A stretch of 64,000 bases of DNA from Alphaproteobacteria bacterium. Lineage in GTDB: Bacteria; Pseudomonadota; Alphaproteobacteria; Rickettsiales; SXRF01. Position 1 is the stretch's first letter, and each line of letters opens with the position of its first letter. The stretch spans positions 1-64,000 of the forward strand of contig JAGVLO010000012.1 in the NCBI GenBank assembly GCA_020049775.1, given 5' to 3'. Below the pieces are notes generated by a model, which worked only from the letters and a program-made list of their open reading frames with translations, was not told the DNA's origin and did not search any database. Shown one piece after another: positions 41,933-51,162 of the stretch. The translations under genes were made by a program, and so were the position numbers.

Positions 41933-44900
41933 ATGTCTGATTTTTCCCAAACCGTAAGTTCACTCGGCAATCAGAATGCCTATGACGTTTTAGGTGTAAG
42001 CCAAAATGCTACACAAGACGAAATTAAAAAGGCATTCAGACGCCAGGCAAAAGACTGGCACCCTGACAGGAATCCAGGTGAGCCTGTTGCAGATCAAAAA
42101 TTCAAGAAGGTTCAGGAAGCCTATTCCATATTGGAAGATGACGGTACAAGAAGGCAGTATGACCGCGTAGCGCCTCCGCGTGATGCAGCTATTACCGAGC
42201 GATATAATCATAACCACCCGGACGCACTCAAACCTGACCCTCGCACTATCATTGCTGATGAAGCAGCCGTAAAAAATGGACCACCAAAACCAGGCGCAAC
42301 TGCAGCTGAAGTAAAGAATTTCAATGAAGCAAATCTGCGCCAGGAAATTCGCGGTGTCAGCAAAGAAGGTAACCTTGTACGAAAAACTATCGTAACAGGG
42401 GTTGGGGAGACACCTGCTATACAGATGGTTGCACCAGAGGCAGACCTTGCGAAGATACAAGCATCTTTAAAAGCAAATGGCATTGAATCTGAAGTCCGCT
42501 ATTCGCGCTCTGAAGGTAGGGCGGTTCTGGAAGTAAGAGGTGATGATCTGGCAAAACTTAGCAAGGTCATGCCCGTAGAGATCAACTACGAGAAATTACC
42601 GACCCAGTCAAATGCAGCCCGTACAGAACCGCGTCAGGCACCCCCTAAACTCGAGCCGCGCAGTCAGGCATACGATCAAGACATCATCAAAAAAGCTGAA
42701 AACGTCAGAAATTTCCAAAACGGAAATCTTGACCTCAGACAGGTAGCAGAATCTGTTACGCGCGAGACCATGCGCGTTATGAAGACTGAAGGCACGTTAA
42801 CTGCCAGAGAAACAAACGCCGGTAAAGCCGTACAGTTCCTTGCGCCAGAAGCAGAATTGGTGAACCTACAAAAAACCTTGAAGATGGCAGGTATTGAATC
42901 CACCATTCGCGAATCAGGAACAGAAGGCGGCAGAAGAGTTCTGCAAGTAGATGGTGAAGACTACCTTAAAATCAGAAAAGTTGCCCCGGTAGAGTTTGGC
43001 GATCGCCCATTTAAAGACCTGCCAAAAGAATCAAAAACTGCATCACAAGCGAGAGAAGACCAACGTCGCGCGCAAGAGGAACAAAGGCAAAGACAGCAAC
43101 AGGCCGAAGAAGAGCAACGGCAAAAACAACAGGCAGAAGAAGAGCAGCGTCGCGCACAGGATGAAGAAAAGAAAAAAGGCGCTGGTTCGAAAGAAGAAGA
43201 ACAGAAAAAAGGGCAGACTGGCCAGGACGAAGAAAAACAAAGGCAGCAAGAAAAGAAGCGCCATGATCGCGGACCGCGCAGCTCAAACAGAAAGATTAAT
43301 GCTGCAATCGACATGATGGAAGGTCGCTCGGCATACGATGTTCTTGGCTTAGATAAAAACGCATCTCCTGATGAAGTCCAGAAGGCATATCGCAGAGCGG
43401 CAAAAGAACACCATCCAGACCGCAATCCGGGTGACCCAGATGCCCCAAAACGCTTTATGAAGGCTCAGGCTGCATACGAAGTACTCAGTGATTCTGCAAT
43501 GCGCGCAGATTATGACCGTATGCCGCAAAGTCAGCCACTGAATAACCAGAAAGCGAATGGCCCCGCCGCAAAAGGTGCAGAGGAAAAGCCCCAAGGTAAA
43601 CAAGGGACAGCGGCGGATGACGGCCCAGCACCAAAGGCAAATAATCCGAAGGCCGGCCCCGTTCCCGATGATGGCGTAAACCCCGGTGCAAAGGGTACAG
43701 GACCAAAAGCAGGAGCCGGGGCAGGCGCAGGCGCAGGTGAACCTCCTCCTCCAACCGGTGGTACTGGTGGGCAAGCCACACCAGGTGGCGCACAGCCCAA
43801 TAAAGCTGCGATAATTTCATCGCGCTCAAACATAGGCGGCGGCTCGCTGGGTATTGTATTTGGTGCAAAACAACTTAGCGACGGCATTGCACATGGCGAC
43901 GCAGGGCATGTAACGTTAGGCACCCTCAACCTTGCATCCGGTGGAGCAATAGTGGCAGCAGAAGTACAGGCTGCACGTATGGGTGCTGCAGGTATGGAAG
44001 GTCTGGCAGCCGCAGGTGCATCTTCAGGTTCAAAAGCTCTGGGTGTTGCCGGTAAAGTGGCCGGTAAAGCCGCTATTCCGTTGGCACTTCTTGCCGTAGG
44101 TTATGACACTTACAAAGAAGAGGGTACAGGCGAAGATGATAAAGTAGCCTATAAAACGGCTCGTGCCGGTGTAGGACTCGCATCAATTGCTATAGGTATT
44201 GGCGCTGGCATAGCTGCTACGGCCGCTATTGCAGGTACCGTGTTATCTGCTGGTACATTAGGACCCGTATTAATACCGTTAGGAGCAGGTGTTGTCGCGG
44301 GTGCCGGTACAGCTATTGCAGGTAATGCCGCCATCGATTCGCACAAAGAAGGGCGCATGGAAGAGAAGGAAAAAGTCGCCCAGGAAGAACGCGACAGAAT
44401 AAATGCCGAAAAGAAAGCTCAATTCACTGGAGCTATCGACCGTCTGGATAAAAACAAGGATGGCAAGGTCGATATGAAAGATCTCGACCCGAAGGGTAGA
44501 GGCAGCGTCTCTCTTGAAAGCTACGCGAATAAAGACGGTGTATTTGACCGCAAACAACTAGAAGAATTGAAAAAAGACGTAGCGGCCATTGGCATCATTG
44601 CAGACCAGACAAAAGACGAAGGCTTTGTCAAACTACGCGATGAAATGACAAAAATGACAGCCGATGCAGACGTCACTCTTACAAAAGTTGAGAAAGACTT
44701 ATCACTTAAACGCCTTGATTTAAACCGCGATGGAAAAGTGGATATCAAGGATTTTGGTAAGAATGGCAATGGCGACATCAGCAGGGCAACCTATGTAGCA
44801 GACGGCGCTAAATTTGATGAAAAGTCTATACAAGTACTGAGGGATGACCTTAGGGCAATTGAAATACTTGAAAAAGAAAAGCCCGAGCTGGCGTCCTTGC

Positions 44901-45472
44901 GTCAAATCATGCAAAACGTATCACGCAGTGCTGAAACAGAATATGCTAGGGAATTGCTTGATAAAAACAGAGATGGCAAATTTGTAAGCACAGATGACCT
45001 AATTGTAAGGGGTGATACTCCTGACAAGGACAATATCAATCTCAAGCTTTATGAGAATTCACAAGGTAAGCTTGATGCCAAATCAGTTGAGGCAATGAAA
45101 AAGGATTTGGCTGCCCTCGATGTACTCGTGAAGGAAGACAGCGGATTGGCCCGCGCGCAGGATATGCTCAAGAAAGCAGTAGAAACTGCAGAAACCGATC
45201 TAGCGAAAGCAGCGCCTGCGTTGCCTTCGGGACAGACAGTAAATGAAATCGCCAATGCCCAAACAACCGCATCGGGTCCCGCTACGGCAGGTAGTGTCGT
45301 CAGTCCGGATGCAAATAATGCAGGAATGGCCGCTACAACAGTATCAGCCGCAGTAGGCAATAATGGCGATATGCAGCAGCCTTCAAGATTCACTGCGCAG
45401 GATACTTCTACAACGGTTGCCCAGTCAGTGCCGAACGCAGGTACTGCTGGCCAGAGTGCTGGAAGGGCGTGA
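41933..45472 (+). CDS. giant double J-domain, EF-hand protein with hydrophobic segment (1179 aa)
   Basis: Domains in order: J-domain 1 (15-78, HPD at 43-45); two copies of an 80-residue alpha/beta module (about 140-220 and 270-357); a Glu/Gln/Lys/Arg coiled coil (about 366-443); J-domain 2 (466-530, HPD at 494-496); a Gly/Ala/Pro-rich stretch with GAGAGAGAGE; an alanine/glycine-rich hydrophobic region (about 745-803) that may insert in a membrane; then three EF-hand/dockerin-like loops, D-x-N-x-DG (839-850, 929-940, 1010-1021), each within a repeated helical unit. J-domains stimulate Hsp70/DnaK; the loops suggest Ca2+ binding. No signal peptide is visible. I know no protein with this arrangement. 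A small partner gene follows after 12 bases. Confidence 0.8.
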   Translation: MSDFSQTVSSLGNQNAYDVLGVSQNATQDEIKKAFRRQAKDWHPDRNPGEPVADQKFKKVQEAYSILEDDGTRRQYDRVAPPRDAAITERYNHNHPDALKPDPRTIIADEAAVKNGPPKPGATAAEVKNFNEANLRQEIRGVSKEGNLVRKTIVTGVGETPAIQMVAPEADLAKIQASLKANGIESEVRYSRSEGRAVLEVRGDDLAKLSKVMPVEINYEKLPTQSNAARTEPRQAPPKLEPRSQAYDQDIIKKAENVRNFQNGNLDLRQVAESVTRETMRVMKTEGTLTARETNAGKAVQFLAPEAELVNLQKTLKMAGIESTIRESGTEGGRRVLQVDGEDYLKIRKVAPVEFGDRPFKDLPKESKTASQAREDQRRAQEEQRQRQQQAEEEQRQKQQAEEEQRRAQDEEKKKGAGSKEEEQKKGQTGQDEEKQRQQEKKRHDRGPRSSNRKINAAIDMMEGRSAYDVLGLDKNASPDEVQKAYRRAAKEHHPDRNPGDPDAPKRFMKAQAAYEVLSDSAMRADYDRMPQSQPLNNQKANGPAAKGAEEKPQGKQGTAADDGPAPKANNPKAGPVPDDGVNPGAKGTGPKAGAGAGAGAGEPPPPTGGTGGQATPGGAQPNKAAIISSRSNIGGGSLGIVFGAKQLSDGIAHGDAGHVTLGTLNLASGGAIVAAEVQAARMGAAGMEGLAAAGASSGSKALGVAGKVAGKAAIPLALLAVGYDTYKEEGTGEDDKVAYKTARAGVGLASIAIGIGAGIAATAAIAGTVLSAGTLGPVLIPLGAGVVAGAGTAIAGNAAIDSHKEGRMEEKEKVAQEERDRINAEKKAQFTGAIDRLDKNKDGKVDMKDLDPKGRGSVSLESYANKDGVFDRKQLEELKKDVAAIGIIADQTKDEGFVKLRDEMTKMTADADVTLTKVEKDLSLKRLDLNRDGKVDIKDFGKNGNGDISRATYVADGAKFDEKSIQVLRDDLRAIEILEKEKPELASLRQIMQNVSRSAETEYARELLDKNRDGKFVSTDDLIVRGDTPDKDNINLKLYENSQGKLDAKSVEAMKKDLAALDVLVKEDSGLARAQDMLKKAVETAETDLAKAAPALPSGQTVNEIANAQTTASGPATAGSVVSPDANNAGMAATTVSAAVGNNGDMQQPSRFTAQDTSTTVAQSVPNAGTAGQSAGRA

Positions 45473-45484
45473 TAGGTAATATCT

Positions 45485-46015
45485 ATGATAGCACTAGCAT
45501 TTGATGAATCAGGCAACGTCGCCGTCCCAGCCCCCCGTGAACTGGAGAAGATAGATACGCACACCTATGTGGTAGCGTTTACTGACGGTAAGGTAGCAGA
45601 TGGCAGGCATTACTATGCATATATAGCGGTAAAGCCCAGCCTGTATCAGGAGTTCTATAACAACACCCTAGAAAAGAAACCTATGGTGCTTAGCAACTAC
45701 GGCACCGTCATTATTGCAGATTTCCTGCAGAATCCGCCCGAGGAAATTGTTGAATTCATGCGTAACGAATTTGGTTTCGAAGATAATCTCGAAGATTCAC
45801 TCAAACAGCAAGTATCTGCTCAAAGAACAGCCTACATAAAGGAAAATGAGATTAAGCGCACACAAGATATTGTGAGCATGATGAAGCAGAGTAATAATAA
45901 AAACAATCTGGACCAGCAACTTTCCGAGCCTGCTGACAAGCAGCCGCAGCCAACCGCCGATAATCGGGACCAGCGCCTGGACGACATCATCGCCATGATG
46001 AAAAAGAATCAGTAA
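45485..46015 (+). CDS. hypothetical protein, partner of the double-J protein (176 aa)
   Basis: Starts 12 bases after the double-J gene and so is probably in one operon with it. The N-terminal half is a compact alpha/beta domain (THTYVVAFTDGKVADGRHYYAYIAVKPSLYQEF). The C-terminal half is hydrophilic and ends with two related short helices, RTQDIVSMMKQSNN and RLDDIIAMMKKNQ, a possible binding peptide repeated twice. The secreted ankyrin protein at 51163 ends in a similar phrase (NNDVLDSMIQQNKK). Function unknown. Confidence 0.65.
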   Translation: MIALAFDESGNVAVPAPRELEKIDTHTYVVAFTDGKVADGRHYYAYIAVKPSLYQEFYNNTLEKKPMVLSNYGTVIIADFLQNPPEEIVEFMRNEFGFEDNLEDSLKQQVSAQRTAYIKENEIKRTQDIVSMMKQSNNKNNLDQQLSEPADKQPQPTADNRDQRLDDIIAMMKKNQ

Positions 46016-46035
46016 ACAGCCCCTCTATTATATTA

Positions 46036-46064
46036 TAAAAAAGCGGCGGGCTTTCACCCGCCGC
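46036..46064 (-). terminator. strong intrinsic terminator for the minus-strand gene trio
   Basis: On the minus strand the stem GCGGCGGG-TGAAAG-CCCGCCGC (46064 down to 46043) runs into TTTTTTATAATA. It lies between convergent genes and may also slow + strand transcription. The rest of the 147-base gap holds nothing else that I can identify. Confidence 0.8.
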
Positions 46065-46162
46065 CAGCTCAAGCCAGCAAAGAGGCCTTTTGGGTCGCAG
46101 TAATCAGGCTGCTGCTTGAGTTTCCGTTGTGTCCAGATATCCGATGCTAATATACCCAAACG

Positions 46163-46891
46163 CTAGCCGCGACGCCCACGCTCTGCAGGTTTGAATACCG
46201 CACTGATATCCTTGCCCTTAAGGCCTGCGTAATTTTCGTATTCAATATCCTCGACCGGAATGCGTATCATGCCTGCGCCTGACTGGAATTTTTCAGGGAT
46301 ATGGTCTTCAAGGTTCAGGCACGTTTTGCTGCACAAAACCATTAATGCGCCATAAGCATTAGGGACTGGTAACAGCGGCTCGTAACTTCTGCCGCCCTTT
46401 GCATTTTCACGCACTGTCCACTCAATGCCTGTTGCCAGATGCAGCTCTTCAAGCACGTTGCGCTCAAACATCTGCTGCGTTAGTTTTTCTCCTTCATCCC
46501 GTACTTCCCTGCCCAGCTCCAGAAATCTGATGCCAACGCTGTCTTTAACATGGTAGCCGATGTTAAAATCCGACAGAGTTTCTACTATGCGCTCCTGCTC
46601 TATTTCACGCGCAGGAAACGCATACTCAAACATCACTGTGCCTTGCTTGTCATCAAGATGCTGTGCCAGCTTCGATGCATCATAAGTAATGCCAAGTGTG
46701 TCCGAGAATTTTTCCATGAACAGTCTGAAATCTTCCGTCCATCGTTCCTCGTCTTGTGCGCTGGAGGGTTTCACTGTCAGCCAGAGTTTGTACTCGCCCT
46801 TCTTTGCGCCTTCAAATACAAAGGCTGTCATGAACAGGTGCTTTAATGCACTGAGTCCGGGCGCGTCGCTGTCCATGTGATGGCTGGTCAT
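46163..46891 (-). CDS. hypothetical protein (242 aa), third gene of a minus-strand trio
   Basis: Soluble, alpha/beta; no known family. It alternates strands and helices (GEYKLWLTVKPSSAQDEERWTEDFRLFMEKFSDTLG; GTVMFEYAFPAREIEQERIVETLSDFNIGYHV) in the same style as the 448-residue protein at 4013, so the two may share a fold. It starts inside the stop of the preceding gene (ATGA overlap), hence translationally coupled. Confidence 0.7.
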   Translation of the reverse strand: MTSHHMDSDAPGLSALKHLFMTAFVFEGAKKGEYKLWLTVKPSSAQDEERWTEDFRLFMEKFSDTLGITYDASKLAQHLDDKQGTVMFEYAFPAREIEQERIVETLSDFNIGYHVKDSVGIRFLELGREVRDEGEKLTQQMFERNVLEELHLATGIEWTVRENAKGGRSYEPLLPVPNAYGALMVLCSKTCLNLEDHIPEKFQSGAGMIRIPVEDIEYENYAGLKGKDISAVFKPAERGRRG

Positions 46892-47217
46892 GCAATCCCC
46901 ATATGCCTGGCTTCAGGCAGGCGGCCGATAAACTGGTTCAGCTCATCATTGATGATAATGGGGTAAGGTATATCCAGCCGGTACATGTCATTTAGCAGAA
47001 ACTTTGCCGCATGACCTATGTCATAATCCAGTTTTTCTTTCGCGCCGGCATCTTTAAGAATTGCGAGAACCTCGTTCACCTTCGCTGAAAAAGTGGCGGC
47101 GTCCTCGCGTGAATTAACGACGTTGAAATCAAGATGCCTGCAACCTGATGGAAATTCGCCCCAGCTATAATCAGCCAATTGGCGCAGTTTTTGTTTGTTT
47201 AATTCGGAGAAGTCCAT
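46888..47217 (-). CDS. hypothetical protein (109 aa), second gene of a minus-strand trio
   Basis: Small soluble protein, largely helical (FSAKVNEVLAILKDAGAKEKLDYDIGHAAKFLLNDMYRL). Family unknown. It lies 18 bases behind the 47236 gene and overlaps the next gene by 4 bases. Confidence 0.65.
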   Translation of the reverse strand: MDFSELNKQKLRQLADYSWGEFPSGCRHLDFNVVNSREDAATFSAKVNEVLAILKDAGAKEKLDYDIGHAAKFLLNDMYRLDIPYPIIINDELNQFIGRLPEARHMGIA

Positions 47218-47235
47218 GTGATAATATTTGCAGGT

Positions 47236-47988
47236 TTAGCGAGATAACGCTTGCGCGGATTCAGCCTGCTGGTTAAGCACTTTTGCTGCATGGGAAGTTT
47301 TAGCAACATTTTCACTTTTAGGAGCTTCCGTGATTTCCTTATCAGCAAACAGAGGAGAAATGCGTGCGCCCATCCAACTGTCCAGTTTGTTGAGCTGGTT
47401 GGGGAATGCAAAACGCGCACCCAACTCAAGTGCCATGGTCACAGCTGAACTCGCTACTTTACCAGCCAGTATCACACCTACAGGCGCAGGATTGCCCGCC
47501 ACCCATTTCTGAGTAGCAATATTGCCTGCGATACTTGCCGTGGTCATAATCGTAGAGCGTACAAAATTGCGCTCCTGAAATGTTTTCCAGCGTTCGAGCT
47601 TTTCTTCATAATCAGGAGCGCTGCAATCTTTAGACATAAAAAAACGGGCGGCCTTGTCAAATACCGGATCCACCCATTTTCTGAATGCACGTGTAAAACT
47701 GTGCAACTGCTTAGGCATGAATGACTCAGCAGCCATTAATGTGCCGGCACCAATCAGGTCACCTGCGAATTCACCCACCAAATTTTGTGTGTAATTGCCA
47801 TGGGCAGGATGTGAAGAGCTATGTCTGGAAAAATGCCGCTGAACGCGGTAATTGATGTAGGGTTCATAGAGGTTTGCCGCAAGGCTATAGGCGACATTCT
47901 GCACGGCATAGGCCATGGTCTCGCCGCGAAGCTGCGACGAAATGGTGGTTCCCTTATCGGGGGTATTTATAAGGGTCGGTTCTCCCAT
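47236..47988 (-). CDS. hypothetical protein with hydrophobic helices (250 aa), first gene of a minus-strand trio
   Basis: ATG 47988 is preceded by AGGAATTCGGG; a GTG at 48006 would add 6 residues. Several small-residue-rich hydrophobic helices are visible (LVGEFAGDLIGAGTLMAAE; TIMTTASIAGNIATQKW; GVILAGKVASSAVTMALELGARFAF). They suggest association with, or insertion into, a membrane. The C-terminal 45 residues are hydrophilic. No family recognised. Confidence 0.65.
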   Translation of the reverse strand: MGEPTLINTPDKGTTISSQLRGETMAYAVQNVAYSLAANLYEPYINYRVQRHFSRHSSSHPAHGNYTQNLVGEFAGDLIGAGTLMAAESFMPKQLHSFTRAFRKWVDPVFDKAARFFMSKDCSAPDYEEKLERWKTFQERNFVRSTIMTTASIAGNIATQKWVAGNPAPVGVILAGKVASSAVTMALELGARFAFPNQLNKLDSWMGARISPLFADKEITEAPKSENVAKTSHAAKVLNQQAESAQALSR

Positions 47989-48079
47989 CCCGAATTCCTG
48001 CCTCACCCTGTTGTCATTAATTATTCATTAACTATACAGAAAAATTGTAAAAAATCAACCCCTTGAGCTGGCATGGTAA

Positions 48080-48098
48080 ACCTAGTATTACACTAGGT
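48080..48098. repeat. inverted repeat between the diguanylate cyclase and the gene trio
   Basis: ACCTAGT-ATTAC-ACTAGGT, a perfect 7-bp inverted repeat. It lies after the stop of the cyclase gene and about 90 bases ahead of the trio start. It could be a weak terminator of the first or an operator of the second. Confidence 0.4.
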
Positions 48099-48126
48099 AT
48101 TTCAGTTGGTTATGTGGGTTTTTTAC

Positions 48127-49134
48127 TTAGTGTATCTCGGCCAATTCGTCCAGCGACACCTGATTGCGGCCCGTATGCTTGGCTATGTAGAGCCGCTGGT
48201 CGGCAATTTTATAAAGCGTGTCGGCATCAAGGTTCTGGTCAAAACTGCATGAGGCAACGCCTATGGATACCGTGCAGCCGAACAAATGGTTCTCATCACC
48301 CAGCGCGAAGGTTTCCTTGGCCACGCTGGAGCGTATGCGCTCCGCCACCCAGTATGCACCACTGGCCGGTGTGTCGGGCAGGATAACGCCGAACTCCTCA
48401 CCGCCAACGCGCGCGCCGGTATCTGTCTCACGCAGGCAACTGGAAATGATGCGCCCTACCCCCTGCAACACGCTGTCGCCCACGATTTGCCCGTAATTAC
48501 TGTTTATATTTTTGAAATAGTCCATGTCGATAAGCAGCACCGACAAATCTTCGTGGCTGCGCTTGATGCGCTTCAACTCGTCTTCCAGCTTGGTGAAGAA
48601 AAAACGGCGGCTGGAAAGACTGGTAAGCTGATCACTGTTTGCCATGCGCGCGATTTCTTCCTTGGCCAGTGACTCGGCGGCTACGCGCTCAGTGATATCA
48701 CGCAGGCTACCGACCGAACCAATGATATTGCCATCGTCATCAAGCCACGGGTGTGAAATATCCGATACCCATATCTTGCCACCGTCCTTGGTTTGCATCA
48801 GGTAGTCCGCCTGCCATTTTGCAAGGTCGCCGCGTTTGCGCGCCTCTTCCAGATGCTCATAGGAAATCACCGGCTTCATACCGTTGCTTACGATGCGTGT
48901 CTCTAGGATCAGGTTGCGGATATTGAGGTCTTTGAATTCCTGCTGCGTGTAGCCCAGCAACCGGAAAACAGAGGGGCTGACATAATCATATTGCATGGTT
49001 TCGTAACACAGGCGATATACGGTATCACTGGCGTAAGAAGTAAGCAGGCGCAGCTCTTCATGCAACGCATCTATCTCGCTTGCACCAGTGCTATCAAAAA
49101 AACGGGCGAGAAGATTTGCACTTTTTTTGGCCAT
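48127..49134 (-). CDS. PAS-GGDEF diguanylate cyclase (335 aa)
   Basis: The PAS domain (about 35-150, VSPSVFRLLGYTQQEFKDL ... GSVGSLRDITER, with PAC motif) is followed by a full GGDEF domain. It has the GGEEF active site at 244-248, the metal-site aspartate in LLIDMDYFKNIN and the RETD inhibitory I-site at 235-238, exactly 5 residues ahead. It should make cyclic di-GMP from two GTP and be feedback-inhibited. Soluble. ATG 49134 has GAGG 8 bases upstream, so the GTG at 49146 is not needed. Confidence 0.9.
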   Translation of the reverse strand: MAKKSANLLARFFDSTGASEIDALHEELRLLTSYASDTVYRLCYETMQYDYVSPSVFRLLGYTQQEFKDLNIRNLILETRIVSNGMKPVISYEHLEEARKRGDLAKWQADYLMQTKDGGKIWVSDISHPWLDDDGNIIGSVGSLRDITERVAAESLAKEEIARMANSDQLTSLSSRRFFFTKLEDELKRIKRSHEDLSVLLIDMDYFKNINSNYGQIVGDSVLQGVGRIISSCLRETDTGARVGGEEFGVILPDTPASGAYWVAERIRSSVAKETFALGDENHLFGCTVSIGVASCSFDQNLDADTLYKIADQRLYIAKHTGRNQVSLDELAEIH

Positions 49135-49205
49135 GCCATACCTCACTTGTTAGGGGGTATGATGTTATACTCTTTTACGCCATGCGGTGCAACCTTCGGC
49201 CGCAA

Positions 49206-51095
49206 TCACGCAGCCAGACTCTTTTCTACGAAGCCTTGCAGCCGTCTCGTAAAGGCAGCGGGGTCTGCAACCTGTTCACCCTCCAAGATCCGCGCCTGAT
49301 CAAATAAAAGCCAGGTTGCGTCTTCTATATCCCGCGCTGAGCCTTGGTCCAGCAATTTTCCGGCCAGTGAGCGTATAATGATATGGTCTGGATTTATCTC
49401 AAGAATCTTTGCAGAAGCCGTATTTATCTGTTTCTGTTCTATGAGGAAACGCTCCAAGCGGAAGTCCATCGCCCCTTCTTCCACCGCAAGGCACACGGCA
49501 CTGCCGGTAAGTTTGCTGGTAACACGCACATCCTTCACGCTGTCACCCAGTATTTCCCTGATGCGTGCGCATAGCGACTGCATCGAAGCTTCCTGTTCCG
49601 GCGTCTTTTCTTCGGGCTTCTCTTCGTCTTTTATATCGCCCATCTGTTCAAGATCGATATCGGCGCGAGTGACAGATTTGATTTTTTTACCCTTATAATC
49701 AGTCAACACATTGACCCAGAAATCATCGACATGATCACACAACAGCAGCACCTCGATGCCACGCTTGGTAAAGCCTTCCAACTGCGGGCTTAGGCGCAGT
49801 GTTTCCAGCCTATCACCAGTGAGATAGAAAATCGTATCCTGACCTTCTTTCATACGGCTTATATAATCGTCCATGCTGGTAAGCGCATCGCCATCATGGT
49901 GCGTTGAGTGGAAACGGCATACTTCCAGAATCGCTTGCCTTGGCGAAGTCGCCTCGCACAGGCCTTCTTTCAGCACAGGGCCAAAATTCTTCCAGAACGT
50001 ATTATAGCTTTCGTTATCTGCTTCGGCCTTGCGCTTGAGTTCCAGCAACACGCGCTTAACCACCATGTCTTTGATTTTGGCAAGCAGCGGGTTGTTTTGC
50101 AGGGTTTCACGGCTGATATTGAGCGGCAGGTCTTCCGAATCAATAATGCCACGCACAAAACGCAAATAGCGTGGAACCAGCTCAACATTCTCTTCCGTAA
50201 TAAACACGCGCTTTACATAAAGCTTAACGCGCGGTTTGCGGTCGGGGTGGTAGAGGTCAAAAGGCTTCATTGAAGGCACAAACAAGAGGTTTGTGTATTC
50301 CAGCGTGCCTTCCGCCTTGTTGTGAATCGTTAGCCATGGCTCATCCACCGCATGGGCCACATGATGATAAAATTCCTTATATTGTTCAGGTGTGATCTCT
50401 GATTTCTGACGCATCCACAGGGCTGATCCGGTATTGACTTTTTCCGTATTGCCCTCGTCATCGGTAATCTCGATTGGAAATGAAATATGGTCGGAATAGG
50501 TCTGCACAATATGCCGAAGACGGAACTTGTCGAGATACTGGTCTTCGCCTTCCTTAAGGTACATGGTGATAGCTGTTCCACGTGTCGCGGGTTCAAGCTG
50601 CGTAATGGTGAATTCACCATCCGCCTTGGATTCCCATTGCCATGTATCCTTCTGGCCTGCCTTGGTGGACTGCACCGTTACTTTGTCGGCTACCATGAAC
50701 GAAGAATAAAAGCCAACGCCAAACTGGCCAATCAGCGGCATATCTTTTTTACTGTCACCGGTGAGCATCGAGAGGAACTCTTGCGTCCCTGATTTGGCAA
50801 TCGTACCCAGATTGTTGATGAGTTCGTCCCTGCCCATGCCAATTCCATTATCGGCAATGGTAATAATTCTCTTTTCTTTGTTGATGGTTATGCCAATTTT
50901 ATACTCGCCGCCTTCCTGCTTTAATTCAGTACGCGTTAAGGATTCATAGCGCAGCTTATCACACGCATCCGAAGCATTCGACACCAACTCCCTGATAAAT
51001 ATATCTTTATTTGTATAGAGCGAGTGTATCATCAGCTGAAGGACTTTGCTGATTTCCGCTGAAAATTTAAGCTTTTCTTCGTTTTTAGACGTCAT
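49206..51095 (-). CDS. htpG: molecular chaperone HtpG (Hsp90)
   Basis: 629 residues, family length. It has the GHKL ATPase N-domain (IRELVSNASDACDKLRY, DNGIGM, GTIAKSGT, GQFGVGFYSSFMV), middle domain (YVKRVFITE; RGIIDSEDLPLNISRE) and C-terminal dimerisation domain. It folds client proteins in the cytoplasm together with DnaK. It shares a 67-base divergent promoter region with the ankyrin-type gene at 51163. Confidence 0.97.
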   Translation of the reverse strand: MTSKNEEKLKFSAEISKVLQLMIHSLYTNKDIFIRELVSNASDACDKLRYESLTRTELKQEGGEYKIGITINKEKRIITIADNGIGMGRDELINNLGTIAKSGTQEFLSMLTGDSKKDMPLIGQFGVGFYSSFMVADKVTVQSTKAGQKDTWQWESKADGEFTITQLEPATRGTAITMYLKEGEDQYLDKFRLRHIVQTYSDHISFPIEITDDEGNTEKVNTGSALWMRQKSEITPEQYKEFYHHVAHAVDEPWLTIHNKAEGTLEYTNLLFVPSMKPFDLYHPDRKPRVKLYVKRVFITEENVELVPRYLRFVRGIIDSEDLPLNISRETLQNNPLLAKIKDMVVKRVLLELKRKAEADNESYNTFWKNFGPVLKEGLCEATSPRQAILEVCRFHSTHHDGDALTSMDDYISRMKEGQDTIFYLTGDRLETLRLSPQLEGFTKRGIEVLLLCDHVDDFWVNVLTDYKGKKIKSVTRADIDLEQMGDIKDEEKPEEKTPEQEASMQSLCARIREILGDSVKDVRVTSKLTGSAVCLAVEEGAMDFRLERFLIEQKQINTASAKILEINPDHIIIRSLAGKLLDQGSARDIEDATWLLFDQARILEGEQVADPAAFTRRLQGFVEKSLAA

Positions 51096-51162
51096 AATGA
51101 ACCTGTTTCACATTTGATTAATATACTACCCATATGGTGTTTAAGAAAAATTTGTCAAGGAA

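Noticed and set aside
43011-43425. Long minus-strand Ser/Cys/Phe-rich frames opposite the coiled coil of the double-J gene
   Set aside because: Such frames arise from Glu/Lys/Gln-rich codons read on the other strand; no start signals.
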